Shown here: in pieces, positions 24,940 to 37,749 of the stretch
Layout: every line of letters begins with the position of its first letter
Position numbering within the stretch: position 1 is the stretch's first letter
Assembly (NCBI GenBank): GCA_002224055.1
Contig: AZLU01000075.1
Span: 1-64,000, forward strand
Direction of reading: 5' to 3'
DNA from: Pezizomycotina sp. ARF18
Taxonomy: Eukaryota; Ascomycota
Length of the DNA: 64,000 nucleotides
Translations under genes and position numbers: made by a program
The notes under the pieces: generated by a model
What the model was told of the DNA's origin: nothing
Seen by the model: only the letters and a program-made list of their open reading frames with translations
Database searches by the model: none

Positions 24940-26690
24940 GGCTGTTATAAATAAATGCTGTAACGCTATAGGATCAATTTTACACTAATAATCGACCAAT
25001 ATAACGATCTCATGCATGAAGCAAGTTTACATTCCATTTTATGTGTTTTGTATCTCTCTCTCTCTGTCATGTATTACGCGTTTTCAAGTCGCGATAAGGG
25101 ACATACTCAGCCAAAGAAGCTCTGATCTGCGGGCTAGAGGTTCCCATAACAGATTTCGTTCCTGTTAGGCAAGATCACAGCACTCTTGTAGACCCAAAGT
25201 ATTCTCAAGGATGTATTCAAAAAAGGAGTTCATATTTTCTTGGTTAATCTGCTCATTTTGTAAATTCATGAGATTGCGAATAGGATATCTATTTGATGTG
25301 CTCACTGCAGGAAGACAAAAGAACAGGGTCGATCGAGTGATCTTGCTCTATAGACATACAGAACACGCCTGACCGGCCAAATACCGGTGGAGGATTCAAC
25401 TAGAGTATTGAAAACATTCTCTGCAGGTCCGAAAAGTCAAGATGCCCGAACTCGTGTAATTTTTAATATTGAATGCTAGTTAACGTCATATCATCCTTGA
25501 TTAACTTATCAACGGCCTAGTTCCTCCCAATATATCGGACAAAACTACGCGATATTAGAATAGCAGTGTTTCTCGCGATCAGCCGGATGTTTTCCAAAAA
25601 CCAACAACATATATCAAGCACCAGAAAAACAACTCATGAGTTAGCAGAAACCGGTCGCATACCCTGGAAAAGTCTTTGCCTTAGATGCAGCTTCGTCTAA
25701 TTTTCATCTCCCGCATCCCCTTACAGACGCAACTGCTTTTGAATAAAATCGGCGATTGGTGGAATCCTCAGGCTCGCTTCTGCGGGCGCGGGGAGGCGTA
25801 ATTAATGAGAAGGTTCGGTCAAATGCGCTCCAAGAGCACCAGCTACCCGATCGAAACTCGACAACTTGTATCTATGTGGATGTTTGGCTATGTGCGTCGA
25901 AGATCGTGGGCAAGTTTCAATTATCGATTGCTCTTCTGAGAGGCGATCTGAATGCCTCCTACTAAATATCCCTAGCCAGCATTGCATCGATAGTATCTTG
26001 AAATATTTATTCCTAAAACTTCGCAGACAATGCGTATTCGACATACATACTCTTGAGTTCTTCCGAGAAGCAATTTCTGTTTATTCTTCTCTCATTTTGG
26101 TTTTCTCTTTCGTGTGCAAGCTGGAAACAGTTAAGTCTCCACTCATTTTGTGAATTTTCTCCCAACCACTCCGGATTCAAGTCCGCGATAATAAATCCCA
26201 GGTTGATTAAGACGGCCGTTTCTTCAACGGCAGAAAATATCACATATCGGCACATTTTTACAGTTACAAAGTGCAGCTCGCGATATCAAGGGGTTGAATT
26301 GATCGCCGCATTTTCGCGCAGCCTGGAACTGGGAGCTGCCTTGTGATTAGCCGAAGACACAGCTCCTGCCCTCCTTTACCATAAATCTATTAGACGAGCT
26401 ACATATCAAGGAAAGTGCATTACGGAATTTTCATCCAGCATACATTTCTCCGCCATGGCGTTTTTTATAGTTTTCTCCCCACTTGAACGGGCCGTACCGT
26501 TACGGGTATACTAGCCAGTACCCACCGCGTATCTATATCCACTCCGCGAAACCTTCATTCTCTATCTTAGCGCATCGCTATACAACATGCAACGGCAATG
26601 ACAACGAAACAACCGAACGTCATGTTTCTGTAGTTAATTCTGAAGACGATACATAGACATGCATGCAAAAGAACATAGGTCTTGATGAGG
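24940..26690. other. intergenic, no gene seen
   Basis: No confident gene. Short frames exist (for example 26053-26346 on +, beginning with a hydrophobic stretch), but splice signals, motifs or a conserved frame are lacking. Confidence 0.5.
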
Positions 26691-26700
26691 CCTCTTTTTC

Positions 26701-26708
26701 TATAAATA
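26701..26708 (+). promoter_or_regulatory. TATA box of the small secreted protein gene
   Basis: TATAAATA about 200 bp upstream of the ATG at 26905. It is followed by a pyrimidine-rich leader and the start context AGCAAAAATGA, a layout usual for strongly expressed fungal genes. Confidence 0.6.
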
Positions 26709-26904
26709 CGAGTGATGTTTCCCATTTTCGGACTTTTTTTTTCGTCATCACTTCAACGAATCAGCTCCTTCCATCTGCAGCCTGCTCTTCAAATTCCCAA
26801 ACATTAAAATTTGCAAGCTTACCCCTCTCAGTAAACACATTCCTTTTCAATTCCAACAGAAAGACATCTTTTCTCAGCTTTAAAAAAAGCCCAAATTAGC
26901 AAAA

Positions 26905-27345
26905 ATGAACTCTAAGGTCTTCGCTACTCTTTACATCCTCGCTGCCTTCTCTCCCGTAGCCATCGCCTCACCGGTCCCTAAAGCCCAACTTGGTGGACTT
27001 CTCGGCGGACTTACTGGCGGACTCGTGGAGGTAGCGAACTCCCGCTCCCGGCTCCGTTGTTGATAAGACTTTGGGCGTGGTGGAGAACGTACCGGTCGTT
27101 GTTAGTATACCCTGAATTTCATCTCTTGAACTCCAATGCATTTCTGAATCTCTTAGCAAAGACTTTTACCGAGAGGAAATGAATGTCATGTACTGACGAG
27201 GATAAACCATTATAGGGCGAACTTCTTAGCCAGTCATTGACCCCCTTATCGCGGGTTTCTGGCAATGTCCCGTCCCCACTCCCCTGCCGACGCCGGGCCT
27301 CCCACTGTTCCGGGGCTCCGGCTCTCCCAAGGCTTGAATTCAGCC
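26905..27345 (+). CDS. small secreted Gly/Leu-rich protein
   Basis: Start ATG at 26905 with a classical signal peptide (MNSKVFATLYILAAFSPVAI, cleavage near AIAS|PVPKAQ). The mature N-terminus is GGLLGGLTGGLVE. In the next frame it continues to KTLGVVENVPVV, where a GTTAGT donor fits; the acceptor is TTATAG before GGCGAACTTC (about 27215). The second exon reads GELLSQSLTPL and a Pro-rich tail (VPTPLPTPGLPLF). One or two frame changes occur, so the end is approximate. The Gly-Leu repeats followed by a short hydrophobic and proline-rich region resemble small secreted or wall-associated fungal proteins. No cysteine pattern is clear. Function is unknown. Confidence 0.55.
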
Positions 27346-27349
27346 CCCG

Positions 27350-28890
27350 GATAACTTTATACTTGAAACAATAGAAACATTAAAAGAAGTGTTTTGGAAA
27401 GGAGATACATGATCTATTGAAGGTTTAATACTAAGAATTACAAAGGCTGTATTCGATTTTTCCTTTGTTTATTTTCTGTTTAACCATATAATGACAGCGA
27501 AGGACCTTACTCGGGCGCTGCTCGCGCTACGACTAACACACTCTTTTGGTCTCAAATCTTGGAAGCGATGCACTCGGTCTTCGACTCACACGTTGGTCTC
27601 AAGATCTGGACCGCATCTGCGCTCCTCGACTTGATTGCAAATAGTCAATAAGATTGTTTGCAGGCGACGAAGCGCACCTCGCCAGCGCCTTACATCCTTG
27701 AATCTCATATGTTTTGGTTCATTTTGTGTTCTTTCTAGGTTTTCTTGCTAGTGTAGTTAAATTTGCCAGAGACACTTAGGTCGCTAGCTAGAAACGTAAT
27801 ATTAATGTATTAATCTACACTTGATATTCCGAACGGCAGGGAAGATCGACGAGAAATGTTCATCGAGGACTGCGTTATCTTTTAAAACAATCGGTTGGTT
27901 TTATCTCGAAGAAATGTTCTGCCTCCTTTAGGGAAGAATTATAAAATTTAACGCAGCCATTCTATTACGTTAAGCTCGCCAACCTCCTTCCAGTCTCCAC
28001 ATTTCCCACCCATTAACACCAAATACCGTAAAAACTGGCGAATAAGTATGGAGCAATGAAAAGTGTGTGCTCATCTATAAGTATATTTTTGGTGACCGTT
28101 CTGAATTTTTATGTGGGATAAGCATGTCAAATCCTTATAATACTCTTACTATGCATTCTTATTAGTAAGTGTCCAGCCGTCAATTAATTATTATAGTTTT
28201 ATAGGTTTAATTTTGTAAGCGTATACATAACAAAGCAGTTAATATGGATCTATGCCGAAATCTCGGAACATGTACAACTATAACTCTAAATCAACTAAGA
28301 ATTCCAAGTAGAAAGCTTTCAAAGCCACGCTAACTCTTGATTTTAATTTCGAACTATGTGTATAATAAATGAGTTTCTCAGATTATACAATCCTAAACTA
28401 CGAAAAATAGATTGATATTAGTCTTTCTTGCCAACGAAAACTTCCGCCCTTATGCAGGTCAGTTAAATCGTAGTATACAAAATAGACTAAGAAAGGAGGC
28501 GGAGCCATGATCAGACTCTACCAGTTCTTCATAGCCTAGACCACCATTGCGCTGTTATACAAAAGAAGTTGGGGCTATAGAGGCTCTGGAGTTAAGTTAG
28601 AAGCGTTAGCACGTGGACTACCGCAGATGGCGTTTCTTGGCTGTTGCAAACGGCACCGATGTCTATATCGCGGCTGAATGAAAATCGGTAAAACACCTGA
28701 GCTGGGAATTTCTATTATACGCATTGTCAAGGAATAGAGGCCACTCAGTACTTTCTTCCCCGCACGAAACACTTCAAAGGCTCAGCCTTTTCTTGGATTT
28801 CTCGTAGAATTTGGAATATTTCATCTCCTCTCCGGGGATATTAAAGGTATTTGCGGGGTAGAATAGAGGTATTTCGGCTATTTTGAGTTC
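27350..28890. other. AT-rich intergenic, no gene seen
   Basis: No supportable gene. An imperfect direct repeat (about 45 bp, units near 27545 and 27592, sharing TTGGTCTCAA-ATCT-GGA) lies here. The rest is AT-rich. Confidence 0.55.
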
Positions 28891-28896
28891 GAGGTC

Positions 28897-28904
28897 TATA
28901 TAAA
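28897..28904 (+). promoter_or_regulatory. TATA box of the SnoaL-like gene
   Basis: TATATAAA about 150 bp upstream of the ATG at 29046. Confidence 0.55.
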
Positions 28905-29045
28905 CCGTCTGAACACTTTTTGTTGTCGGTTTTAGCCTGACATCCTTGTAAAATTGAAGTGTTCATCGATACCAAAACCTCTCGTTATCAAGACGGAATT
29001 ATCTGTATACAAATCATTATTATCAAAGGTTATCAAAAATACCTC

Positions 29046-29504
29046 ATGGTTTCCGCCCAGATACAAAAATCCATCGACGTGTACATCGAGGGATGGAATA
29101 CACTTAACGCCGAGGAGTTGATCAAGGTCGTGAACGACGAGGTTGACTTTCACGACCTCAGTATGCTCCCAATTCTCTTTGTTATTGTGTGGATGCAAAG
29201 AAACTTGAGACTGACCATAGTATGTCCTGTTTAGGTTGACCAGAAGCTCTCTACCAAATCAGAAGTCAAACAGTTCCACGAGGACTTTCGCTTCGATCTC
29301 GAACCCGAAGATGGAGGTGGTAACGTATCCGGTAACGAAACCGACTTCGCCGCGACGGAGGAGGGTCAGTTTCAACTACACGAAGACTTCCCGATGCTTC
29401 CGATGCGGCGCAGGGACAAGAGATTAAAAATGCTCGGCGTAGCTTTGTGTTGGTTCGATACCGACGGGAAACTCACAAGCACAGGGTTTATGGGAAGTTT
29501 TTGA
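29046..29504 (+). CDS. SnoaL/NTF2-like fold small protein
   Basis: Start ATG at 29046. Exon 1 encodes MVSAQIQKSIDVYIEGWNTL, NAEELIKVVNDEVDFHDL, the usual opening of a SnoaL/NTF2-like domain (helix, then an acidic turn with DVDFH). An intron from 29161 (GTATGC) to 29234 (TTTAG) separates it from exon 2, which begins VDQKLSTKSEVKQFHEDF. The C-terminal part reads LPDASDAAQGQEIK in one frame and MLGVALCWFDTDGKLT in the next, a beta-strand pair typical of these folds. The frame change coincides with an A5 run, likely a one-base length error. Related proteins are small cone-shaped domains serving as polyketide cyclases, isomerases or binding proteins. The substrate cannot be inferred. About 120 residues in total, normal for the fold. 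Confidence 0.65.
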
Positions 29505-30507
29505 TGTAATGTATTTGGAGGGTTTTAGGGGACAGTTAACGGGCTCTAGTTTTCTTTGGTATATATTGTTTTCATGGCAATCCCATGATCCAGGATTATT
29601 GTGAAAAGGCATCTGTAAATGGAAAGTGCGGTTCATTACGTCTTGACGTGCCAGACATTGAGCGACAAATGTTTTTGAAGTGTAAAAACTATCTTATTGG
29701 AGCAAAAGCGAGCGAATTGAGCAAGAAGTTGCTAAAGAGGCAGCTCGTAAGAAATCGAGGACCCGCTGCAAAAACCGCTGTGGAACCCACAAGATGTGTA
29801 ACCCTGAACCATGGTCCGTCTCGCTTGCAGCCGAAACCTCCGATAGGCGAAATATCACCGCGATGTCACCAAAGTGAAACCCATTGTTTCGGATTTCCTT
29901 GATTAATATTTTTAATCCATTTCTTTTTGATGACGGTTTGCTTACCTCTTTCGCACTAAAGAGAGTAAAGAAATGAAGTAGCCGATCGATCTCGAGAGGT
30001 AAATCGCTGGTCCTTGAGGCACAATCATCGGAGGTTAACATTCACCGACCAATTAGACCCATCTACGCCAAGAAACTACGCTTTAAACGGTTGTCTGCAA
30101 TACTGAACGAGGAAGTGCTTGCGAAAAAATGAAAAGCTTATATTTGTGTTACTCGGACACTTTAATCTTGTTTGTATGGCGTTGGTTGCTGAAACTTGAC
30201 CATTGTAGAGAGGAACCGATTTTCATGATCTTCATGAAGAACATTGCACCGATCTCACGGCTAGTGTTTGGTGTTACAAATTTTTACACTATTTTACCTA
30301 TAGCAAATATGCTCCAACTCTATTTAAACCAGGCGCAAAAACCATGGTTTTTGATATCGATATCGGGTTATTCAACAGCTGTATGGTGGATTTTCTAGCA
30401 AGCTCTTCTCTACTCCCTCGGTCGCGAATAAAGTATCCGCGCTTCGAAAGCCGCTACGTTTTCCCATTAGCTAAGTCGTCATTTCTTCCAGAGTAACAGG
30501 TTTGCAA

Positions 30508-31591
30508 ATGGCCGCGTTGGAAATGAAAAAATATATGGCAAGGATACCAGTTCCTCGTAAGTATGCCATGCTTTTACCCGACCAAAAATTCCAGTGTAAA
30601 ATCAGCCGATCCATGATTGAGTTGGAGTTGATCATCAGTTGCTATCAATTGCGTGTAATGCTATTGAATCTTACGGAAACAGCAAGGATCTCTTTAATTG
30701 GGAGCATCACAAACGGCTGATGGTCCATATGTGCAAGTTATGAAGGTATGACTTTTCCTTAAGGGAACGCGCTATGGGTAGTTATTATCCGATCTTATAA
30801 TTTATTCTCTTCCTGATAACTAAAACTTGCTAAATAATCGGGAGAAGGATGTACTGGCCGCTGCGTTTTAAGTGCAGGAATCATGTATTTGTGCAAAAAC
30901 AGATTTGCTGTTCCTGTACCACGAACTAGCGCCTCGAGCACATAATCCCAAGACATTTATCGCTATGCTGGTGGCTTGGTTCCTCATGCTTACAGGCGGC
31001 TTATCTCCATTGTGGGGCAATTGATGATGTGCAGGCCTTTCAAAATATATTGGTAAGCATACTATTTCGTTTTGTTTCTATGTTGACCGATTATACAACT
31101 GGCCTATAAAGAGTGATGGTTACAGCGCTGTCATTCCGCTTAGAAAAGATCGTCGTTCTAGCTTTCCATGATAAAAGCTGTTCTGACACCCTAGATCAAT
31201 AAGACAAAGGGACCGAGGTCGACATGTATATCTAGTCCAAACTTCTACTACACGACCTGGTTCCGCATGTAATCAGCGACGTTGTGCTCTATGTTATCCC
31301 TGCGTCATAATCTACCGAGTGCGGAAGATGACTTTCAGCAGAAGCTATCCGCCGCGGCCATGTTCCCGGTCGGATTTGCCAACGTTGCCTCCACCATTGT
31401 ATCAATAATTCTGTTTGATATGGTATTATAGCGTTTTACATTCACCCTATCTGGATGAAACTGGAGTTATACTTGCGAGGAATTTGGACGGCGCGGGTAA
31501 TTTCAGTGGAGCCATACGAGGATTCACAGCTCTGATAATCGTTTGCATGCCGCAGATGAAGTCTTTTTACCGTATGATTAGAATAGGTTGA
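30508..31591 (+). CDS. seven-helix rhodopsin/PTH11-like membrane protein (copy 3, possibly lacking helix 1)
   Basis: Parallels the gene at 18.0 kb exon by exon. The ATG at 30508 gives a short exon (MAALEMKKYMARIPVP) ending in GTAAGT. The next exon (SMIELELIISCYQ... to VQVMK) ends before GTATGA, as copy 2 ends DAIMK. Then TDLLFLYHELAPRAHNPKTF and AMLVAWFLMLTGGL end with CRPFKIYW before GTAAGC, matching CGHLKSYW in copy 2. The next exon has SPNFYYTTWF, VVLYVIPCVIIYRVRKM (helix 5), AAAMF and VGFANVASTIVSI (helix 6). The last helix is FTALIIVCMPQMKSFY, with the stop at 31589. The segment corresponding to helix 1 of copy 2 was not found between the first two exons, so this copy may be shortened or mis-assembled. 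Several frame changes occur. A divergent duplicate of copy 2 is the likely origin. Confidence 0.65.
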
Positions 31592-32405
31592 AGAAGGAGA
31601 GAGGAACTACCGGGAACACCAGACTCATTGGCTGCGCGCGCGGAAGTCGTGCCCGGTGAAATAAAATGTATCCGTGTTGTGCCACGGACTTGAAGTTGAG
31701 GAAAAGTCGTTCAAGTCCGCACGTCAGATGGAGGAAGATTTAGCTTAATGTTAACTGTTTTAGATATTCTAAAGAAGTTTAAATAATAATTATATGTACG
31801 ATCATTATGTAGCTACGTGCGCACTTTTCTTATTAAGTACAAATTTTGGACAGGAAAAGAAAAATGTTCTTTCGTTCTAATTAATTCACACTGCGATAGA
31901 AATATAGCATAATAGTAAATATGTACATGTATATAGGCATATGCAAGAACGCCTAGGCCCTTCGCTAGTTGTATTGCTACTACAAACCGAAGTGGACATA
32001 AGGTATCCAGTGAAGGCGAGGCCTTTTGCGATTGCGATTCATTGGCACCCCTGTTCTTGATTGCTCTCGACAAATCCTTCATCCTCGTCAGCTTCCTCGG
32101 CTGCGCATGGCCGCGGTATGTGATCAGACACGATTTATCTTCTCACCCTCACCTCGGAGTCGCTTGAATATGCTTCATCTCGGTGAAATCGCTCATCTCC
32201 GACTCCTCATCTTCTTTCCTTCGCCGTCGGATCTTGAAACGCGTGAAATTGTCGCTTTGAATTTATGGCGGTGCGGCGCGGGGTTCTCGCAAGTATAACA
32301 CTGTAGACCTCCGACTTATACGCATGCGATACCGCTCCACCGAACCGTCCGCTAAGGTTTTCTCGAAATATTGGATTTTCTTCAGTTGGCCTTTTCTAAA
32401 AGTCG
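31592..32405. other. intergenic, no gene seen
   Basis: Downstream of copy 3 of the seven-helix gene and downstream of the minus-strand CHAT gene. No supportable gene. Terminators of the two convergent genes are expected here. Confidence 0.5.
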
Positions 32406-35400
32406 TCATATTATCCATAATAGACTGGTAAACCGCTCGAATTCCCTGGTCGTCCTCCTCCCTACTTTTGCAGCCTCTTTCAATCTATCGGCGCCAGTGA
32501 TAACGTTCAATTCCTCCTCTGGCTTTGCTTTAGCCTTTCCTTTGTCCAGCGGCGCCCCGGCGTGGGAATGGACCTTGCGCTTAAGTTTCGATGTGACAGC
32601 CTCGTCTCGTAGGTTTGTAAGCGCCCTGTGCAGTCGACTGCGACCGCGCTGTCCGTCATGCCAAGCTCTTTCAGGGTTTCGTACACGATCTTGGCGACCT
32701 TAACGCAGTGGGTGTCATTCACCTCCCAGAGTGTCCCAATCACGTGACGGAAACCAGCGAGCTGACAGGCGCTCATAAGGTGACCCTCGTCGCTCAGGCT
32801 CGCGACATTGGTTACCCAGTAGAGCAAGCGGACAGGTAAGCAAGGAAAGGTGGATTGTTGTACAGCTTTTGCTCCCAGAGGTCCTCCGCCGTTAGCCGAG
32901 AGACTTTCTCGTCGTCAGAAGAAGGGAGCTTTTCAATGGATCCACAGGGTCAGAGAGACCGTGGCCCGCGAAGTGGAAGATTTTGCAAGTCTGAAGACGG
33001 TCTAGTACTTCGCTCTTGCTGACATTGGGCGGTTTTATTTGCGTCACATTTAGGGCCATTTCTGTGCACAAAGCGGCAACCGCGGTGTTTCATGCGCAGC
33101 GAAACGGAGAGCCGGTTGTCCAGTAGTTTTTGGCATCGCAACTAACAGGGCTGAGGCACTCGGGTTTGGACCCGGTATTACTACTGGATGTTGTTTCCGA
33201 AGGTAATGCGTGCTGGCGGCTATGCAACATGGTCTTGATGGACAAGCTGTAGGAAGATATGACGCGGTCCAGGACGGTCTCGTTCGTACGTTCCAGATGT
33301 CTCCCCGCCGCGTGGAGAGGGAGTTTAGATAGCTCGCCTGTGGTGATCCACCAAATGTGAGGAAGCAATCTTCCACTGGCGCATCACCCTGCGTTGTAGT
33401 AGACGAACCGTCAATGCCGAAAGCTTCAAGGACGGGGCAAGCTATGACGTCCCAAAGCCACTCGAGAACTTCCAGGCTAAAGGTTCATTCGTGCCATTCA
33501 CATACTTCGCCTTCTCCTCGATATCGCTCGCCTTAGGTGGGGTAGCGGCACGAACCTGATCCTATGTTGATCTACCAGGAACGCATCGCATCGCCACGTA
33601 CTGACGTTGATCACGGCTATGCGGGAGTGGCCAGCGGCGGCCATGAACTCGGCCGCCGTAGGAGGCGGAAAAAATTTTCGAATCAGGGACTGGCGTATTT
33701 CTGCGATGACCTCGTCGAAGCGCTTGCCCGCCTCGCGACGGCGGCGTGCGCGCGATTCGTATGCGATCAGAGCTTCACCGGAAGGATGAACATTTTCTAA
33801 GCCGTCAAACGTGTCAGCTCATCGCGAAGCGAAAGGAATCGCTGGCCAGTTTGTTGTTCTTGGTAGCCAGCCGGGAGAGGTCGGCGCGCTCTCCAGGGTG
33901 AGACTCGAACTTACCGCACGACCCTGCTCCAGAAGTACCAGAGCTTCGGCCGGATCCTTGCTGCATTTAAGGCAATGGCAGCTGCCGCTGAGGCTAGACC
34001 GAAAACGAAGCCATTGAGCTTTGTCTATCAGAATCGCTAACCGACCGTGCGTCTACGATGTCGATAAGGTTGACGGCAGTCTTTATGGTCTTATACGCTC
34101 TTCCCACCTCGACTGATAGGCAAGCATCCTTGCCAATCTTGCGCAGCGAAGATCCTGGTTTCGGGATTATCTGCGTGGAGTTCGTGAGCTCCAAGCGCAA
34201 AGCCTCGGCTCGCCTCAGGTCCTCCGGATCACCATCTTCATCCTTGATGTAGTATCACTGTGAGTAATTTCCGAGATCGACGTTAAGGCTCCACCTTCCG
34301 GTTTCATCGCCTTTATTAATCCTGATGGCTCTCTCAAGTAGTTCGATGGGTTCATCCAAGGCCTTGCGGGTTACCGGTATATCGTCGACCAAACTGTTAT
34401 AGTTTAACCGCTCATATAATCTCATAGCGAGATACCCTAACCCGGCACCGTCGGGCCAGACTTCGCTAAGCTTGCGGGCCATGCTTATACTTTGGTCAAG
34501 TCAACAACGTAACCGGCCGGTGGTCTGGGAATCACGGGCCGCTTTGTACCGAGCAAAGTATGCCGATCCCAGATAAGATAACTCGATCGGCTTTCCGATA
34601 GCTCGTCAGTCTCCAGAAACGGAGCCAGCGATGCCTCCAGCTCTTGTATTCCGCGGTCCAGGTCCTTCCTACTTTCGATTGCAGTTTTCGCGAATCGACG
34701 GTAGAACAGCGAACCGAGAAGGCCGCGCTCGGACAGGATATCGGCATCCGGGTCCTCCGTGGTTTGGGTCGCGATCAAATGCTCGACGATCTTGATCGCA
34801 TATCGAGGTCCGCCACTTCTCGCCGCACGTCAAAGCGTACGCCGTGCACGCTTGCCAACTTGAACAGCGCCGAATTCGGAGTACATCCGCATGTGGCGTG
34901 CTTGGCAAAAGCATCTACACTCTTGCCAGAGTCTGAACGGCCCTGTCGATATCGTCCTGATTGAGAAAGGCCTTGAATCTGAATGTGAGGCTCCATCCCA
35001 GGTCCATGAGGCAGTGTGCAATCTGATGGTCGGTTGGAGATAGTGCGTCCACGGCTTTTTCAGCGGCGTCGACACACCGCCTTATGTCTTCATCCTCACG
35101 GGTTTCGTCCCACCGTTTCAACAGTCGCTTCGAGAGATTAATGTATAACGACGAAACGTTCTTCTCACCTCCTCCTAATATCTCGATGCAAGTCGCATTC
35201 AGCTCGATCGCCGCTCTACGGTCTTCCGGATCGTCGTTCCGTTCGGACCGCCTCAAAGTTCGTTCATAAGCTTTACTACCACTATCGACCAATTATTATC
35301 GTTGGGGTGGAGATGCTTGACCAAAGCTCGTGGACGGCAATAAGCTGTCTACAACTTCTGGATGCCGCTGAGAACCAGGGGTCACTCAACGTGATGACTC

Positions 35401-36763
35401 AAACATCTTTCGATATACCCTAACAGTTGTTTTGCATTATTATTGTTGGTGGTTTCCGTCAAGCGCAACGTTTTTGTTACAAGGTCGATAGCGCGGTCGA
35501 GGTCGCCGTATTCTTGAGCATCTATGCCAAGCCGCAAGAATCGCGCGATAAGAAGCATCGTGAGGGCATGAACAACCCAATTCCTTCCAAACTAGGAGCG
35601 TTATTTCCTGTCGCTACTTCTTCGGCCGCGTCGATAGTTTCGTCCAAACTTTCGTTTGGTGCACCATCAGTAATCCCTAAAGTTATGAGGTCGTAGAGGA
35701 AATCGCGAGGGCTCCGGAGCCTGGCAAGATCTGTAGCTTCAAGGAAGTCGTTCCGAAATAGTTAAACGCTTTATATGAGCTCTCCGGCGTTGTTACGATT
35801 TTCCCTAGGACAAGAATGGCAGCGCAAGGGTACAGAAGGCTAATTCCCAGGCGGGATTTCCTGCTGAACCGGCCGCCTCTAAGCCGTCTTTATGTGCCCG
35901 AAACTTGGTTGTTATCTTCCATGTTATCAGTTAGGGAGGAACGCGCATTAAGATGCAGGCAAAGTTGGTTCAGGAAAAAGTGTAGGCGGGGGTCGTCTTC
36001 CGGATCTCGTCACGGCAAGCTCGCAAGCGTTATAGCCCGGTCCAAATACTCTGCTGTTCCGTCGTTTTCGAATATTTGGCCCAGGAGGTAGACGACTTCG
36101 ATGAGACAGTCTACTTTTCCGAGGACGTGTTGGCTGTGAGTTCGAGCTCTTCGAGGGTTTTTTCGGCTTGATCAAGTTCTTGATCCAGAAGCTTGATATC
36201 CATCTCCCGGTGTTCCGCAAGCCGGTTCCTTGATATTACCTCTATGAATTTCCGGAATCGCGGATCGTTGGGTCCGCTTTTTTTATAATGGTGTCCTCCT
36301 CGCTGGCAGAAAAAAACAAATGTCAGTAACGGATTATCTGCATTTTTACTTTGTCGACTTGGTCTGGCCATGGACCCGTTTAAGCTCTAGTGCAGTAGTG
36401 ATAGTATATCGCAACGTACCATTCTTCTTCTTCGACGGCTCGGCGCCGGTAACTGAGACTCCAGATCTGTTATCTGCAATTTTTCCAAGAGGAGGCCTGT
36501 ATAAATCTGTCGGCGCCGCTCCGCGTCTGGATGGTCATCGGTGTAACCGCTACCCAACCCTCAACGTGATCGGCACATAGCAAAAGCTTGTCACGCGAGC
36601 CGGATTTTCGGAAGATGGCGAGACACAGGTAAGCATAAAGTTCGATCTGCTCGTCGCTGGTAAGATCGGAGTTAAGCTCTGCGAAGCATTCTAGTTCTTC
36701 ATCGTCCATGCTCTCGGCGAGCTGGACAATCTCTTCGTCGATGTTGAAGGGGATGTCAGCCAT
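32406..36763 (-). CDS. TPR-CHAT protein (caspase-clan protease-like domain with TPR repeats)
   Basis: A large protein (about 1400 residues) with an N-terminal region, many TPR-like helices and a C-terminal CHAT domain. Start ATG at 36763: MADIPFNIDEEIVQLAESMD, very acidic. TPR-like blocks include RRCVDAAEKAVDALSPTD (about 35050), ALDEPIELLERAIRINKGD (about 34340) and GIQELEASLAPFLETDE (about 34620). The linker DPAEALVLLEQGRA (about 33940) is typical of TPR-CHAT proteins. The domain then reads SRIAVINVSTWRCDAF, HIWWITTGELSKLPLHAAG, the catalytic His block CKIFHFAGHG (His codon 32961-32963), the catalytic Cys block AYLSACSTG (Cys codon 32824-32826) and GHLMSACQLAGFRHVIGTLW. Both catalytic residues are present. 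Many frame changes occur; at least one intron is likely near 36.3 kb. CHAT domains act in regulated proteolysis and cell death. It is transcribed away from the caspase-like gene. Confidence 0.85.
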
Positions 36764-37749
36764 TTTTTTGGTATGAAGAGGTTATATACAGTGTTTACTG
36801 CGGGGTAAGTTATTTCAGAGAGCCAATGTTAACAAGCATTCGTCTCCGTCGGGTCTATTATATATTCTTTAAACTTTTTGAGCTCGGTGCGCATTCATTA
36901 TCTGGGTATAATTATACATTGAGTATTTCTTGGAAGAAACCAAATATTTGCGACTTGGTGATATAGATGCCTAGATGCCTATATAGAGCCGCTACCTCCG
37001 ATCTTCCTTCAGCCCCCGGCAAATCTCTTCTCTTTCTTCCCATTTGTTTCTTGTTTTTATTCCGAAGAACGAGGCGTCAAAAATAATAATACCCCTCAAA
37101 TATAAGTGGGTGGCAAGGACTGGCATAGGCTGTTCGTGAATCCGAACGCCGCGAGCTGAGCGGCCCCGCGAAGATTTTAGTTAATCTGCAATCACCGCAG
37201 CATTCTGAGGACTCCAATAGGATCATCTAACCTCCGCTCCGCACACGCCGGCATACGCCTTCGCGTAACGGCGGCCAGTGGCAAATCGGATGTGGAGAAA
37301 TTGACGGAATTCCGACAAACCGTTTTTACGTGAGCACTGCCCCCAACAAGCCCCGAAGTGACTGCGTATGGCGCATGAGCTGAACATTTGATTCTTGTCA
37401 CTAAAAATCGCCTCGAAAGGCAGCCTTCACTTGCATTGCATTGCAGCATTTGTTGTATTGTCGTAAGCAAGCTTAAGTGTACAGTGTATCTTATAGCCTA
37501 GCCCTTGCCTTTATAGATTTGGTCTAGCCACAATTTTAATGATCATAAATGAAGAATGTGTCGAAGGTTTCGAACAGGTTGCGTCGTACATAAACAAGAA
37601 AGAGGAAAGACTTCGGGATCCAAGCTTATGTATTATCCATTATAAAAGAGTTAATCAACAAGCTTATTAACTATTTTTGTACAAAATAGTATACATCCAG
37701 CGTTTTTTTCATTTCTCTCTTAGGAGCAGCATTTACGGAGTTTCACGAA
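36764..37749. promoter_or_regulatory. shared intergenic region of the divergent CHAT / caspase-like pair
   Basis: A 986-bp region between two divergently transcribed caspase-clan genes. It holds the promoters of both. Visible elements are TATATAG-like sequence near 36972 and a pyrimidine-rich stretch with TCTCTCTTAG just upstream of the caspase ATG (37719-37730), which could be a 5' UTR intron acceptor. Minus-strand open frames inside it have no motif. Confidence 0.5.

Noticed and set aside
26150-26210. tRNA-like T-arm (GGATTCAAGTCC)
   Set aside because: The 5-bp stem does not pair and there is no acceptor stem or anticodon arm at the right distance.
15276-31591. RIP (repeat-induced point mutation) as the cause of disrupted duplicate genes
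   Set aside because: Disruptions are insertions/deletions, not C-to-T stop codons, and the duplicates keep CpA-containing codons and intact splice sites.
32371-34252. Plus-strand open frames at 32371-32703, 33564-33800 and 34058-34252
   Set aside because: They are antisense to clear CHAT/TPR coding blocks and have no features of their own.
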